Shown here: in pieces, positions 8,073 to 16,388 of the stretch
Layout: the number at the start of each line of letters is the position of its first letter
Numbering within the stretch: position 1 is the stretch's first letter
Assembly: GCF_030065535.1 (NCBI RefSeq)
Contig: NZ_JASJND010000001.1
Span: 62,001 to 126,000 of the forward strand
Direction: 5' to 3'
Length of the DNA: 64,000 bases
DNA from: Microbacterium dauci
Lineage (GTDB): Bacteria; Actinomycetota; Actinomycetes; Actinomycetales; Microbacteriaceae
Position numbers and translations under genes: made by a program
The notes under the pieces: generated by a model
Told to the model about the DNA's origin: nothing
What the model saw: only the letters and a program-made list of their open reading frames with translations
Database searches by the model: none

Positions 8073-9898
8073 CAGTACTTCCTCTCCATCGGCGGGTAGT
8101 TCAACTCGCCCTGCTCGTTCTTCGTGAAGACGACGGGCTTCCAGTCCAGGCGGATGTGGTCCTCGGGGTTCGCGGAGTGCGGGTCGCCCGTGAGGTACGC
8201 CATGGTGTGCTGCATGTACTTCTCGTCGTTGCGGTCGGGGTAGTCCTCGCGCATGTGGCCACCGCGGCTCTCGCGACGGTTGCGGGCCGCGTAGGCGACG
8301 ATCTCGGCGATGTCGAGCAGGAAGCCGAGTTCGACGGCCTCGAGCAGGTCGGTGTTGTAACGCTTGCCCTTGTCGTCGACGTGCACGTGCTTGTACCGCT
8401 CGCGCAGGTCGTTGATCGTGCCCATCACGTTCGTGAGCGTCTCTTCGGTGCGGAACACCTGGGCGTTGGCATCCATCTCGTCCTGCAGCTTCTTGCGCAG
8501 GACCGAGACGCGCTCGGTGCCGGCGTTGCCGCGCAGGCCCTCGATCATCTCGCGGACCTCCTTGGCGGGGTCCTCGGGGAGCGGGACGAAATCGGCGGTC
8601 TGCACGTACTCGACGGCGTTGCGACCGCTGCGCTTGCCGAACACGTTGATGTCGAGCAGCGAGTTCGTGCCGAGGCGGTTCGCGCCGTGCACCGAGACGC
8701 ACGCGCACTCGCCGGCGGCGTAGAGGCCGGGGACGACCGTGGTGTTGTCGGCGAGGACCTCACCGGCGTTGTTCGTCGGGATGCCGCCCATCGCGTAGTG
8801 CGCGGTCGGCATGACCGGCACCGGCTCGACGACCGGGTCGACACCGAGGTAGGTGCGGGCGAACTCGGTGATGTCGGGGAGCTTGGTCTCGAGGACCTCG
8901 GCGCCGAGGTGGGTGCAGTCGAGGTAGACGTAGTCCTTGTTGGGACCGGCGCCGCGGCCTTCGAGCACCTCCTTCACCATGCAGCGGGCGACGATGTCGC
9001 GAGGTGCGAGGTCCTTGATGGTGGGGGCGTAACGCTCCATGAACCGCTCGCCCGAGGCGTTGCGGAGGATCGCGCCCTCGCCGCGGGCGCCCTCGGTGAG
9101 GAGGATGCCGAGCCCGGCGAGGCCGGTCGGGTGGAACTGGAAGAACTCGATGTCTTCGAGGGGGAGGCCCTTGCGCCACACGATGCCGACGCCGTCACCG
9201 GTGAGGGTGTGCGCGTTCGAGGTGGTCTTGAAGATCTTGCCGAAACCGCCGGTGGCGAAGATGACGGCCTTCGAGTGGAAGACGTGCAGGTCGCCGGTGG
9301 CGAGTTCGTAGGCGACGACGCCCGCGATCTGCGTCTGGCCGAGCGCGTCCTTCACCGTGATGAGGTCGAGCGCGTAGAACTCGTTGAAGAAGTTGATGCC
9401 GAGCTTGACGCAGTTCTGGAACAGCGTCTGCAGGATCATGTGGCCGGTGCGGTCGGCGGCGTAGCACGCGCGTCGCACCGGGCTCTTGCCGTGGTCGGCC
9501 GTGTGGCCGCCGAACCGACGCTGGTCGATCTTGCCGTCGGGCGTGCGGTTGAAGGGCAGGCCCATGTTCTCGAGGTCGATGACCGCGTCGATGGCTTCCT
9601 TCGCGAGGATCTCGGCCGCGTCCTGGTCGACGAGGTAGTCGCCGCCCTTGACGGTGTCGAAGGTGTGCCACTCCCAGGAGTCCTCTTCGACGTTCGCGAG
9701 GGCCGCTGCCATGCCGCCCTGCGCCGCACCGGTGTGGCTGCGGGTCGGGTAGAGCTTCGTGATGACGGCGGTCTTCGCGCCGGGGCCGGCCTCGATGGCC
9801 GCGCGCATGCCGGCGCCGCCGGCGCCGACGATCACGATGTCGAACTGGTGGTAGTACACGCCGTCCTTGACGACGGTGTCCGCAGTCTGAGTGCTCAC
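8072..9898 (-). CDS. sdhA: Succinate dehydrogenase flavoprotein subunit
   Basis: This is the catalytic subunit that oxidises succinate to fumarate in the TCA cycle. The 608-residue protein has the FAD-binding [13 protein letters not shown] near residue 22 and the [10 protein letters not shown] segment with the histidine expected to bind FAD covalently. The active-site region [13 protein letters not shown] is also present. Length and domain order are normal. It is separated from sdhD by 49 bp and overlaps sdhB by one base. Confidence 0.98.
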   Translation of the reverse strand: MSTQTADTVVKDGVYYHQFDIVIVGAGGAGMRAAIEAGPGAKTAVITKLYPTRSHTGAAQGGMAAALANVEEDSWEWHTFDTVKGGDYLVDQDAAEILAKEAIDAVIDLENMGLPFNRTPDGKIDQRRFGGHTADHGKSPVRRACYAADRTGHMILQTLFQNCVKLGINFFNEFYALDLITVKDALGQTQIAGVVAYELATGDLHVFHSKAVIFATGGFGKIFKTTSNAHTLTGDGVGIVWRKGLPLEDIEFFQFHPTGLAGLGILLTEGARGEGAILRNASGERFMERYAPTIKDLAPRDIVARCMVKEVLEGRGAGPNKDYVYLDCTHLGAEVLETKLPDITEFARTYLGVDPVVEPVPVMPTAHYAMGGIPTNNAGEVLADNTTVVPGLYAAGECACVSVHGANRLGTNSLLDINVFGKRSGRNAVEYVQTADFVPLPEDPAKEVREMIEGLRGNAGTERVSVLRKKLQDEMDANAQVFRTEETLTNVMGTINDLRERYKHVHVDDKGKRYNTDLLEAVELGFLLDIAEIVAYAARNRRESRGGHMREDYPDRNDEKYMQHTMAYLTGDPHSANPEDHIRLDWKPVVFTKNEQGELNYPPMERKY

Positions 9899-9947
9899 GG
9901 TGATGGATGCCTCTGTTTCAGGAAATCTCGTGCGGGTCGAGCGGGGC

Positions 9948-10400
9948 TCAGGCGCCGCAGAACTCGGTGAGGACGCTGCCGTCCGTCAGGTTGGGGATGC
10001 ACGGGTCGAACGTGAACACGACGAGCGTGCCCAGCAGGATCATGAACGCGCACACGGCCCACAGCGCGACGACGAGGGTCTTGCGCGCCTTGGCGTTGGT
10101 GACGTAGTCGTTCACGATCGTCCGCATCCCGTTGGTGCCGTGGATGAAGGCGAGCCAGAGCATCAGCACGTCCCACCACTGCCAGAACGGGTTCGCGAAC
10201 TTTCCGGCGACGAAGGCGAAGTCGAGCGCGGAGATGCCGTCGCCGACCATGAGGTTGACGAACAGGTGCCCGAAGATGAGGACGATCAGCAGCACGCCGG
10301 ACACGCGCATGAAGACCCACCCGACCATCTCGAGGTTCGGGCCCTTCTTGCGGACGGCGCCCTTCGGGCTGCGCGGGGCTGCGAGGGTGTCAGCGGTCAT
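9948..10400 (-). CDS. sdhD: Succinate dehydrogenase membrane anchor subunit
   Basis: This hydrophobic anchor of 150 residues has three membrane segments, at about 25-50, 70-90 and 105-130. It helps form the quinone and heme site. The [11 protein letters not shown] and [15 protein letters not shown] histidine-containing stretches are typical of SdhD. The ATG at 10400 overlaps the sdhC stop (TGATG). The protein ends [20 protein letters not shown], with two cysteines. Confidence 0.93.
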   Translation of the reverse strand: MTADTLAAPRSPKGAVRKKGPNLEMVGWVFMRVSGVLLIVLIFGHLFVNLMVGDGISALDFAFVAGKFANPFWQWWDVLMLWLAFIHGTNGMRTIVNDYVTNAKARKTLVVALWAVCAFMILLGTLVVFTFDPCIPNLTDGSVLTEFCGA

Positions 10401-10834
10401 CAGTGGCCACCTCCCATGTGCGAGAAGACGTTGGGCAGGTGTCGTGCGGAGAACCCGATGAGGGTGACGGCCCAGACCGCCAGGACGCCCCACCAGAGCT
10501 GACGCTGGTGCCGGGTCGCCCACGGCCACAGGTCGACCGCGATGATGCGGAGGCCGTTGAAGGCGTGGTAGACGATCGCGCCCACGAGGGCGACCTCGCC
10601 GACGCCCATGATCGGGTTCTTGTACGTGCCGATGACTGCGTCGTACGCGTCGGGCGCGACGCGGATGAGCGCCGTGTCGAGCACGTGCACGAGCAGGAAG
10701 AAGAAGATGGCGACGCCGGTGATCCGGTGCAGGACCCACGACCACATGCCCTCGTTGCCGCGGTACAGGGTGCCGCGCGGCGTCTTGGACGTGGTCTCAG
10801 CAACCGACGGTGTGACGCGTGCTGGTGCAGACAC
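10400..10834 (-). CDS. sdhC: Succinate dehydrogenase cytochrome b556 subunit
   Basis: This is the first gene of the operon and encodes a 144-residue membrane anchor that shares heme b with SdhD. The family signature is present as WSWVLHRITGVAIFFFLLVH, with conserved His and Arg residues. The later VYHAFNGLR holds the second conserved His. Three membrane segments are visible. The start is GTG at 10834 with a good GGGAGGA ribosome-binding site 5 nt upstream, so this mRNA has a leader. The palindrome at 10977-10996 lies about 140 bp upstream. Confidence 0.95.
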   Translation of the reverse strand: MSAPARVTPSVAETTSKTPRGTLYRGNEGMWSWVLHRITGVAIFFFLLVHVLDTALIRVAPDAYDAVIGTYKNPIMGVGEVALVGAIVYHAFNGLRIIAVDLWPWATRHQRQLWWGVLAVWAVTLIGFSARHLPNVFSHMGGGH

Positions 10835-10976
10835 GGTCGTCCTCCCTTGGGGTGAGATGTGGCGGCTCGCGCGGCGAAGGCTCCGGCATCCCAGGGAATG
10901 TCGCCCTTCGTCGCAGGCGGGCGCCCGTCCATCCTACGGTTCCCTCGCGAGGGTGGGCGAGCAAGGCTCCCCTAAG

Positions 10977-10996
10977 TTGTCTCGACGTCGAGACAA
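10977..10996. promoter_or_regulatory. Perfect 20-bp palindrome between divergent sdhC and manC (candidate operator)
   Basis: TTGTCTCGACGTCGAGACAA is self-complementary. Two further pairs outside it (after one mismatch) extend it to 26 bp. It sits 143 bp from the sdhC start and 68 bp from the manC start. The form is that of a homodimer operator, and sdh is the likelier target because manC has a compact leaderless promoter. I do not recognise the regulator. Confidence 0.65.
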
Positions 10997-11051
10997 TTTC
11001 GGCATCGTCCCATTCGCGCCCGCGCGAGACGCGCCCGACACATTCGACGGA

Positions 11052-11057
11052 TAGGGT
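11052..11057 (+). promoter_or_regulatory. -10 box (TAGGGT), leaderless promoter of manC
   Basis: Six nt separate it from the ATG at 11064. No ribosome-binding site is present. Confidence 0.6.
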
Positions 11058-11063
11058 TCGGGC

Positions 11064-12179
11064 ATGGTCGACGACATCCCTGACTTCTACGCCGTCATTC
11101 CCGCGGGTGGCGTTGGTTCCCGCCTGTGGCCGCTCTCCCGTGCCGATGCGCCCAAGTTCCTCCACGACCTGACTGGCGCCGGCCACTCGCTGCTGCGTGA
11201 GACGTGGAACCGCCTCGAGCCCCTCGCGGGACCCGACCGCATCGCGGTCGTGACCGGTCGCGCGCATCGAGCTGCGGTCGAGGATCAGCTCCCCGGCATC
11301 GCCGACAAGAACGTGATCCTCGAATCCGAGCCTCGGGACTCCGCGGCGGCGATCGGGCTCGCCGCGGCGATCCTGCACCGGCGGCATCCGGATGTCGTCA
11401 TCGGCTCGTTCGCGGCCGACCACGTGATCCGTGGCACCCGTGTGTTCGAGTTCGCCGTCCGTGACGCCGTTGCCGTCGCCCGAGAGGGGTACATCGTCAC
11501 GATCGGCATCGCGCCCTCGGAACCCGCGGTCGGATTCGGCTACATCAAGCGCGGCGGCGAACTGATCGTCGATGGTGCCCGCGACGCCTCACTCGTGGAG
11601 CGCTTCGTCGAGAAGCCCGACCTCGAAACGGCCAAGGCGTACGTCGCCGACCGGTCGTACCTCTGGAACGCCGGCATGTTCATCGCGCGTGCCGACGTGC
11701 TGCTCGCCGAGATCGAGGCCAACAACCCCGAGCTGCACGCCGGGCTCCTCGAGCTCGCCGAGGCGTGGGACGACCGCGACCGCCGCGGCCCTGCGGTCGA
11801 TCGCATCTGGCCGCGGCTCGAGAAGATCGCCATCGACTACGTCGTCGCCGAGCCCGCCGCGGAGAAAGGCAAGCTCGCCGTCGTGCCCGGACACTTCGAT
11901 TGGGACGACGTCGGCGACTTCGCGAGCCTCGCGAAACTCAACTCGAACGGCCGCGGGACCGACCTCGCGATCCTCGGGCCGAACGCTCGAGTGCTGTCGG
12001 ATGCCGCGAGCGGGATCGTCGTCTCGCAGACGAGCCGCGTCATCAGCATCATCGGCGTGAAGGACATCGTCGTCGTCGACACCGATGACGCGCTGCTGGT
12101 CACGACCGCCGAGCATGCGCAGCGTGTCAAGAGCGTCGTCGACGCGCTGAAGGTCACCGGTCGCGGCGACGTCCTCTGA
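11064..12179 (+). CDS. manC: Mannose-1-phosphate guanylyltransferase
   Basis: This enzyme makes GDP-mannose from mannose-1-phosphate and GTP for mannosylated lipids, glycans and proteins. The 371-residue single-domain protein has the nucleotidyltransferase signature AGGVGSRLWPLSRADAPKF near the N-terminus. It also has the FVEKPDLETA segment and the GMFIARADVLL stretch of the ManC/GMP family. The isomerase domain of bifunctional ManC proteins is absent. It stands alone between sdhC (divergent) and the nucleoside block and has its own leaderless promoter. Confidence 0.93.
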   Translation: MVDDIPDFYAVIPAGGVGSRLWPLSRADAPKFLHDLTGAGHSLLRETWNRLEPLAGPDRIAVVTGRAHRAAVEDQLPGIADKNVILESEPRDSAAAIGLAAAILHRRHPDVVIGSFAADHVIRGTRVFEFAVRDAVAVAREGYIVTIGIAPSEPAVGFGYIKRGGELIVDGARDASLVERFVEKPDLETAKAYVADRSYLWNAGMFIARADVLLAEIEANNPELHAGLLELAEAWDDRDRRGPAVDRIWPRLEKIAIDYVVAEPAAEKGKLAVVPGHFDWDDVGDFASLAKLNSNGRGTDLAILGPNARVLSDAASGIVVSQTSRVISIIGVKDIVVVDTDDALLVTTAEHAQRVKSVVDALKVTGRGDVL

Positions 12180-12203
12180 GTGCACGCGCGTGCGCGCGCG
12201 TGT
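12180..12203. other. 24-bp strictly alternating purine-pyrimidine run
   Basis: Starting right after the manC stop codon, 24 bases alternate purine and pyrimidine, mostly GC steps. Such tracts can adopt Z-DNA under negative supercoiling. A second shorter CG run lies near 12237-12247. The tract sits at the upstream edge of the bmpA promoter region. Confidence 0.6.
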
Positions 12204-12291
12204 CGTCTACATTGCGGCTTTGTAACCATTGCCCGTCGCGCGCGCGCCCGAGTACAACCCGCGCGTCACGGGAGGTAACTTTTCGGAATGC

Positions 12292-12310
12292 CCCCGCGAG
12301 ATCCGCGGGG
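12292..12310 (+). promoter_or_regulatory. Leader hairpin upstream of the BmpA gene
   Basis: A perfect 7-bp stem (CCCCGCG/CGCGGGG) has a 5-nt loop and lies 11 bp before the GGAGG ribosome-binding site of the next gene. It may stabilise the transcript or modulate translation. No known riboswitch fold is recognised. Confidence 0.4.
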
Positions 12311-12331
12311 TCCATCAATGTGGAGGCTGCA

Positions 12332-13456
12332 TTGACCATCTCGACCACCAAGAAGCTCCTCGGAGTCACCGGCTCCGCGGCGCTGCTCGTCGCGCTCGCC
12401 GCCTGTGGCACCGCGCCCGAGGCCGACCCGACGAACGCCGCACCCGAAGTTGAGGTCGTCGACGGGTTCATGCCCTGCCTGATCTCCGACGAGGGCGGCT
12501 GGAACGACAAGTCGTTCAACCAGTCGGCCAAGGAGGGCATGGATGCCGCGCTCGAGGAGCTCGGCGTCGAGGGCATCGAGCTCGAGTCGACCACCCCGAA
12601 CGACTACGCGCCGAACCTCGAGCAGCTCGTCTCCGAGGGCTGCACGTTCATCGTCTCGGTCGGCTTCAACCTCTCGGCTGCGACCGTCGAGTCCGCGCTC
12701 GCGAACCCCGAGCTCGACTACGCGATCATCGACGACCTCGCCGACAACGACTTCAACGGTGAGATCGACGCGCCGAACATCAAGCCGCTCGTCTTCAACA
12801 CGGCCGAGGCCGCCTACCTCGGTGGCTACGCTGCTGCCGCATGGTCGGCCGAGTCGGGCGTCAACAAGGTCGGCACCTTCGGCGGCATGCAGATCCCGTC
12901 GGTCGCGGTCTTCATGGACGGCTACGCGCTCGGTGTCGACAAGTACAACGAGGACAAGGGCGCATCGGTCGAGCTCTTCGGCTGGGACGTCGCGGGCCAG
13001 GAGGGCGCCTTCACCGGTGGCTTCGCCGCGAACGACACCGCCAAGCAGACCGCGCAGAGCGTGCTCGACCAGGGTGTCGACGTGATCCTGCCCGTCGGTG
13101 GCCCGATCTACGAGAGCGCCGCAGCGGCGATCGCCGACGGTGGCTCGGACGTCAAGATGCTCGGTGTCGACTCCGACCTCGCAGCGAAGGACGACTCGGT
13201 CGCCGACATCACGCTCGTCTCGATCATGAAGGCGATCGACGTCGCCGTCCACGACGCGACCGTCGAGGCAGCCGGTGGCGACTACGACGTCGCGCCGTAC
13301 ATCGGCACGCTCGAGAACGAAGGCGTCAAGCTCTCCGGCTTCGGCGCGTTCGAGTCGGAGCTCCCCGAGGGTCTGACCGACGAGCTGGCCGCCCTCCAGG
13401 AGGCCATCATCGCGGGTGACCTCACGGTCGAGTCGGCGAACTCGCCCAAGCAGTAG
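12332..13456 (+). CDS. bmpA: BMP family nucleoside-binding lipoprotein
   Basis: This extracellular lipoprotein should capture nucleosides for the ABC transporter encoded next. The TTG at 12332 is the best start because GGAGG lies 7 nt upstream and it begins the signal peptide directly (TISTTKKLLGVTGSAALLVALAAC). The lipobox LAAC marks the lipidated Cys. The mature part has the Bmp fold motifs EGGWNDKSFNQSAKEGM and VGTFGGMQIPSVAVFMDGY. The protein has 374 residues. It is followed by a very stable hairpin and then the ATPase gene, as in bmpA-nupABC loci, and the downstream salvage enzymes support nucleosides as substrate. Confidence 0.9.
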   Translation: MTISTTKKLLGVTGSAALLVALAACGTAPEADPTNAAPEVEVVDGFMPCLISDEGGWNDKSFNQSAKEGMDAALEELGVEGIELESTTPNDYAPNLEQLVSEGCTFIVSVGFNLSAATVESALANPELDYAIIDDLADNDFNGEIDAPNIKPLVFNTAEAAYLGGYAAAAWSAESGVNKVGTFGGMQIPSVAVFMDGYALGVDKYNEDKGASVELFGWDVAGQEGAFTGGFAANDTAKQTAQSVLDQGVDVILPVGGPIYESAAAAIADGGSDVKMLGVDSDLAAKDDSVADITLVSIMKAIDVAVHDATVEAAGGDYDVAPYIGTLENEGVKLSGFGAFESELPEGLTDELAALQEAIIAGDLTVESANSPKQ

Positions 13457-13466
13457 TCCGTTCCGA

Positions 13467-13504
13467 CGATCGGGGCGGGCAGCGCAAGCTGCTCGCCCCG
13501 ATCG
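13467..13504 (+). terminator. 17-bp stem with GCAA tetraloop after bmpA
   Basis: Two 17-nt arms (one G-U pair) close over GCAA, a GNRA-class tetraloop. The hairpin begins 10 bp after the bmpA stop and lies upstream of a separate -10 box for the ATPase gene. It should reduce read-through or protect the bmpA mRNA 3' end, giving more binding protein than transporter. Confidence 0.8.
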
Positions 13505-13551
13505 CCGTGTACGGTCCCTTTCCGACCTCCCGCCTCGCGGACGGTCGAAGA

Positions 13552-13557
13552 TAGGCT
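13552..13557 (+). promoter_or_regulatory. -10 box (TAGGCT), leaderless promoter of the nucleoside ABC ATPase gene
   Basis: Six nt separate it from the ATG at 13564. With the preceding hairpin it uncouples transporter expression from the binding protein. Confidence 0.6.
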
Positions 13558-13563
13558 GAAGAT

Positions 13564-15078
13564 ATGAAGCTCGAGCTCCGTGGAATCACAAAACGATTCG
13601 GAAGTCTCGTCGCCAACGACAGCATCGACCTCGTCGTCCAGCCGGGTGAGATCCACGCCCTGCTCGGTGAGAACGGTGCCGGCAAGTCGACGCTGATGAA
13701 TGTCCTGTACGGCCTGTACCAGGCCGACGAGGGCGACATCCTCCTGGACGACGTGGTCCAGCACTTCCGCGGCCCCGGCGACGCCATGGCCGCGGGCATC
13801 GGCATGGTGCACCAGCACTTCATGCTCATCCCCGTGTTCACCGTCGCCGAGAACGTCATGCTCGGCCACGAGGAGACGAAGGGACTCGGACGACTCGACA
13901 TCGCCGCGGCCAGACGCCACGTGCGCGAGGTCGCCGAGCGCTTCGGGTTCGAGATCGACCCCGACGCCCTCGTCGGCGACCTGCCGGTCGGTGTCCAGCA
14001 GCGCGTCGAGATCATCAAGGCGCTCTCCCGTGACGCGAAGGTGCTCGTGTTCGACGAGCCGACCGCTGTGCTCACCCCGCAGGAGACCGACGAGCTCATG
14101 GCGATCATGCGCCAGTTGAAGGCGGAGGGGACGGCGATCGTCTTCATCACGCACAAGCTCCGCGAGGTCCGCGAGGTCGCCGACCGCATCACCGTCGTCC
14201 GACTCGGCAAGATCGTCGGCGAGGCATCCCCGACCGCGACCAACGCCGAACTCGCCTCCCTCATGGTGGGGCGCGCCGTCGAGCTCACCGTCCAGAAGAC
14301 CCCCGCGACACCGCAGGGCGGCGGCCTCGAGGTTCGCGACCTCCGCGTCCTCACCGCCGACGGCCACGTCGTCGTCAACGACATCAGCTTCGACGTCCGG
14401 CCCGGCGAGGTGCTCGCGGTCGCGGGCGTCCAGGGCAACGGCCAGACCGAGCTCGTCGACGCCCTCGTCGGCCTCGCCGCGCGCACCGAGGGTTCCATCA
14501 CACTGGGCGGCGTCGAGCTGCGCGGCAAGAGCGTCCGGGCGATCCTCGACCAGGGTGTCGGGTTCGTCCCCGAGGACCGCAAGGAGGACGGCCTCGTCGG
14601 CTCGTTCTCGGTCGCCGAGAACCTCATCCTCGACCGCTCGTCCGACCCGGCGTTCGTCCAGGCGGGCACGATCCGCCGCGGCGTCCTCGACACCTTCGCC
14701 CGCGAGCGCATCCGCGAGTACGACATCCGCACGCAGGGCCCCGAAACCCCTGCCGGAACGCTCTCGGGCGGCAACCAGCAGAAGGTCGTGATCGCGCGCG
14801 AGATGAGCCGCGACCTCACCCTCTTCATCGCGGCGCAGCCGACCCGCGGCGTCGACGTCGGCTCGATCGAGTTCATCCACAAGCGGATCATCGAGACACG
14901 GGATGCCGGTGTGCCGGTCATCGTCGTCTCGACCGAGCTCGACGAGGTGACCGCCCTCGCCGACCGCATCGCGGTCATGTACCGCGGCGCGATCGTCGGC
15001 ATCGTGCCGGCGGACACGCCCCGCGACATCCTCGGTCTCATGATGGCCGGAGCAACCGACCCGGAGGTGGCCGCATGA
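13564..15078 (+). CDS. nupA: Nucleoside ABC transporter ATP-binding protein (two cassettes)
   Basis: This subunit energises nucleoside import. The 504-residue protein contains two ABC cassettes, as usual for the BmpA/NupABC and RbsA types. The first (about 1-235) has Walker A GENGAGKST near residue 37 and Walker B VLVFDEPT. Its signature loop is degenerate (LPVGVQQR). The second (about 250-495) has a degenerate Walker A GVQGNGQTEL but an intact LSGGNQQKV signature. This asymmetry is typical of the family and is not decay. Its stop overlaps the next gene's start (ATGA). Confidence 0.92.
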   Translation: MKLELRGITKRFGSLVANDSIDLVVQPGEIHALLGENGAGKSTLMNVLYGLYQADEGDILLDDVVQHFRGPGDAMAAGIGMVHQHFMLIPVFTVAENVMLGHEETKGLGRLDIAAARRHVREVAERFGFEIDPDALVGDLPVGVQQRVEIIKALSRDAKVLVFDEPTAVLTPQETDELMAIMRQLKAEGTAIVFITHKLREVREVADRITVVRLGKIVGEASPTATNAELASLMVGRAVELTVQKTPATPQGGGLEVRDLRVLTADGHVVVNDISFDVRPGEVLAVAGVQGNGQTELVDALVGLAARTEGSITLGGVELRGKSVRAILDQGVGFVPEDRKEDGLVGSFSVAENLILDRSSDPAFVQAGTIRRGVLDTFARERIREYDIRTQGPETPAGTLSGGNQQKVVIAREMSRDLTLFIAAQPTRGVDVGSIEFIHKRIIETRDAGVPVIVVSTELDEVTALADRIAVMYRGAIVGIVPADTPRDILGLMMAGATDPEVAA

Positions 15079-16388
15079 GCGGGACGACCCCCGGCGCTGG
15101 CGACGGCGCCCGGAACGAACCGAACGAGCAGCTGCCCCACGCGTCCGGTCCGTTGACCGGGCACGAGGTGCCGGCCGCGCCGCGCACGAACGTCTTCATC
15201 AAGGAGCTCCTGCGTGGCAGCGCGGTCACGACGGCGCTCGCCATCGTCCTCGCGCTCATCGCGGGCGGCGTGCTGATCGCGATCACGAACGAGGATGTCC
15301 AGGCGGCGTCGGGCTACTTCTTCGCGCGCCCTGTCGACACGCTCATCGCGATCTGGGATGCCGTCGTCAACGGGTACGCGGCCCTGTTCCGCGGCTCCGT
15401 GTTCAACGTGAACGCCGACGACTTCCTGACGCAGATCCGTCCCTTCACGAACACGCTCGGCTTCGCCGCTCCGCTCATCGCGGCGGGCCTCGGCGTCGCG
15501 CTCGCGTTCCGCGCGGGCCTGTTCAACATCGGCGCCCGTGGTCAGATGCTCGTCGCCGCGGGCTTCGCCGCGCTGGTCACCTTCAACGTCGACCTCCCGA
15601 TGGCGCTGCACCTGCCGCTCACCCTCGCGGCCGGCATCGTCGGCGGCGCTCTCTGGGGCGGCATCGTCGGCCTGCTCAAGGCGCGCACGGGTGCGCACGA
15701 GGTGATCCTCACGATCATGCTCAACTACATCGCGTACTACCTGCTGGTGTGGATGATCCGGACGCCCGGGCTCCTCCAGAAGGAGGGCACGAACCAGCCG
15801 ATCTCCGAGGCGACGCCCGAGTCGGCGCAGTTCCCGCAGCTCCTCGGCCCGCAGTTCCCGCTGCTCGACTGGGGCTTCGTGATCGTCGTCCTTGCGACGG
15901 CGATCACCTGGTGGGTCATCGAGCGCTCGAGCCTCGGCCTCCGCATGCGCGCCGTCGGCGAGAACCCGCACGCCGCGCGCGCCGCAGGTATCAGCGTCGA
16001 CCGTATCTACGTCTACGCGATGCTCTTCGCGGGCGGGCTCGCGGGCCTCGCCGCCATGAACCAGATCCAGGGATCGGTCACGACCGGCTTCAGCGGGTCG
16101 ATCGACGCCGGCATCGGCTTCGACGCGATCACCGTCGCCCTCCTCGGGCGCAGCCGGCCGTGGGGCGTGTTCGCCGCCGGCATCCTGTTCGGTGCGCTCA
16201 AGGCCGGCTCGTTCGGCATGCAGGCGCAGGGGATCCCCGTCGACATCGTGCTCGTCGTCCAGGCGCTCATCGTGCTGTTCATCGCCGCGCCGCCGCTGCT
16301 TCGCACGGTGTTCTTCCTGCCCAAGTCCGACGCCGAGAAGGCCGCCAAGGCGCGAGCCAAGGCCGCGAAGAAGGCGGTGGCCGCATGA
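15075..16388 (+). CDS. nupB: Nucleoside ABC transporter permease 1
   Basis: This integral membrane subunit of 437 residues belongs to the BPD_transp_2 (RbsC-like) family. A polar N-terminal stretch of about 50 residues precedes roughly eight to ten membrane segments. The RAGLFNIGARGQMLVAAGF motif is typical of nucleoside/BMP permeases. The MRAVGENPHAARAAGI cytoplasmic loop is the expected contact with the ATPase. The C-terminus is Lys/Ala-rich and cytoplasmic. It overlaps nupA and nupC by 4 nt each (ATGA), indicating tight coupling. Confidence 0.92.
   Translation: MSGTTPGAGDGARNEPNEQLPHASGPLTGHEVPAAPRTNVFIKELLRGSAVTTALAIVLALIAGGVLIAITNEDVQAASGYFFARPVDTLIAIWDAVVNGYAALFRGSVFNVNADDFLTQIRPFTNTLGFAAPLIAAGLGVALAFRAGLFNIGARGQMLVAAGFAALVTFNVDLPMALHLPLTLAAGIVGGALWGGIVGLLKARTGAHEVILTIMLNYIAYYLLVWMIRTPGLLQKEGTNQPISEATPESAQFPQLLGPQFPLLDWGFVIVVLATAITWWVIERSSLGLRMRAVGENPHAARAAGISVDRIYVYAMLFAGGLAGLAAMNQIQGSVTTGFSGSIDAGIGFDAITVALLGRSRPWGVFAAGILFGALKAGSFGMQAQGIPVDIVLVVQALIVLFIAAPPLLRTVFFLPKSDAEKAAKARAKAAKKAVAA

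Noticed and set aside
12318..12335. Five-codon ORF (MWRLH) overlapping the bmpA ribosome-binding site and start
   Set aside because: It could look like a leader peptide, but it is too short, has no ribosome-binding site of its own and contains no regulatory codon run.
14325..14500. Degenerate Walker A in the second cassette of the nucleoside ATPase as a sign of decay
   Set aside because: This asymmetry is normal for the RbsA/NupA-type two-cassette ATPases.
13422..15971. Very long minus-strand open frame (849 codons) opposite the nucleoside transporter genes
   Set aside because: Its composition is that of a GC-rich shadow (runs of Arg, Ser, Ala, Thr). The plus-strand proteins have clear family motifs and tight operon overlaps.
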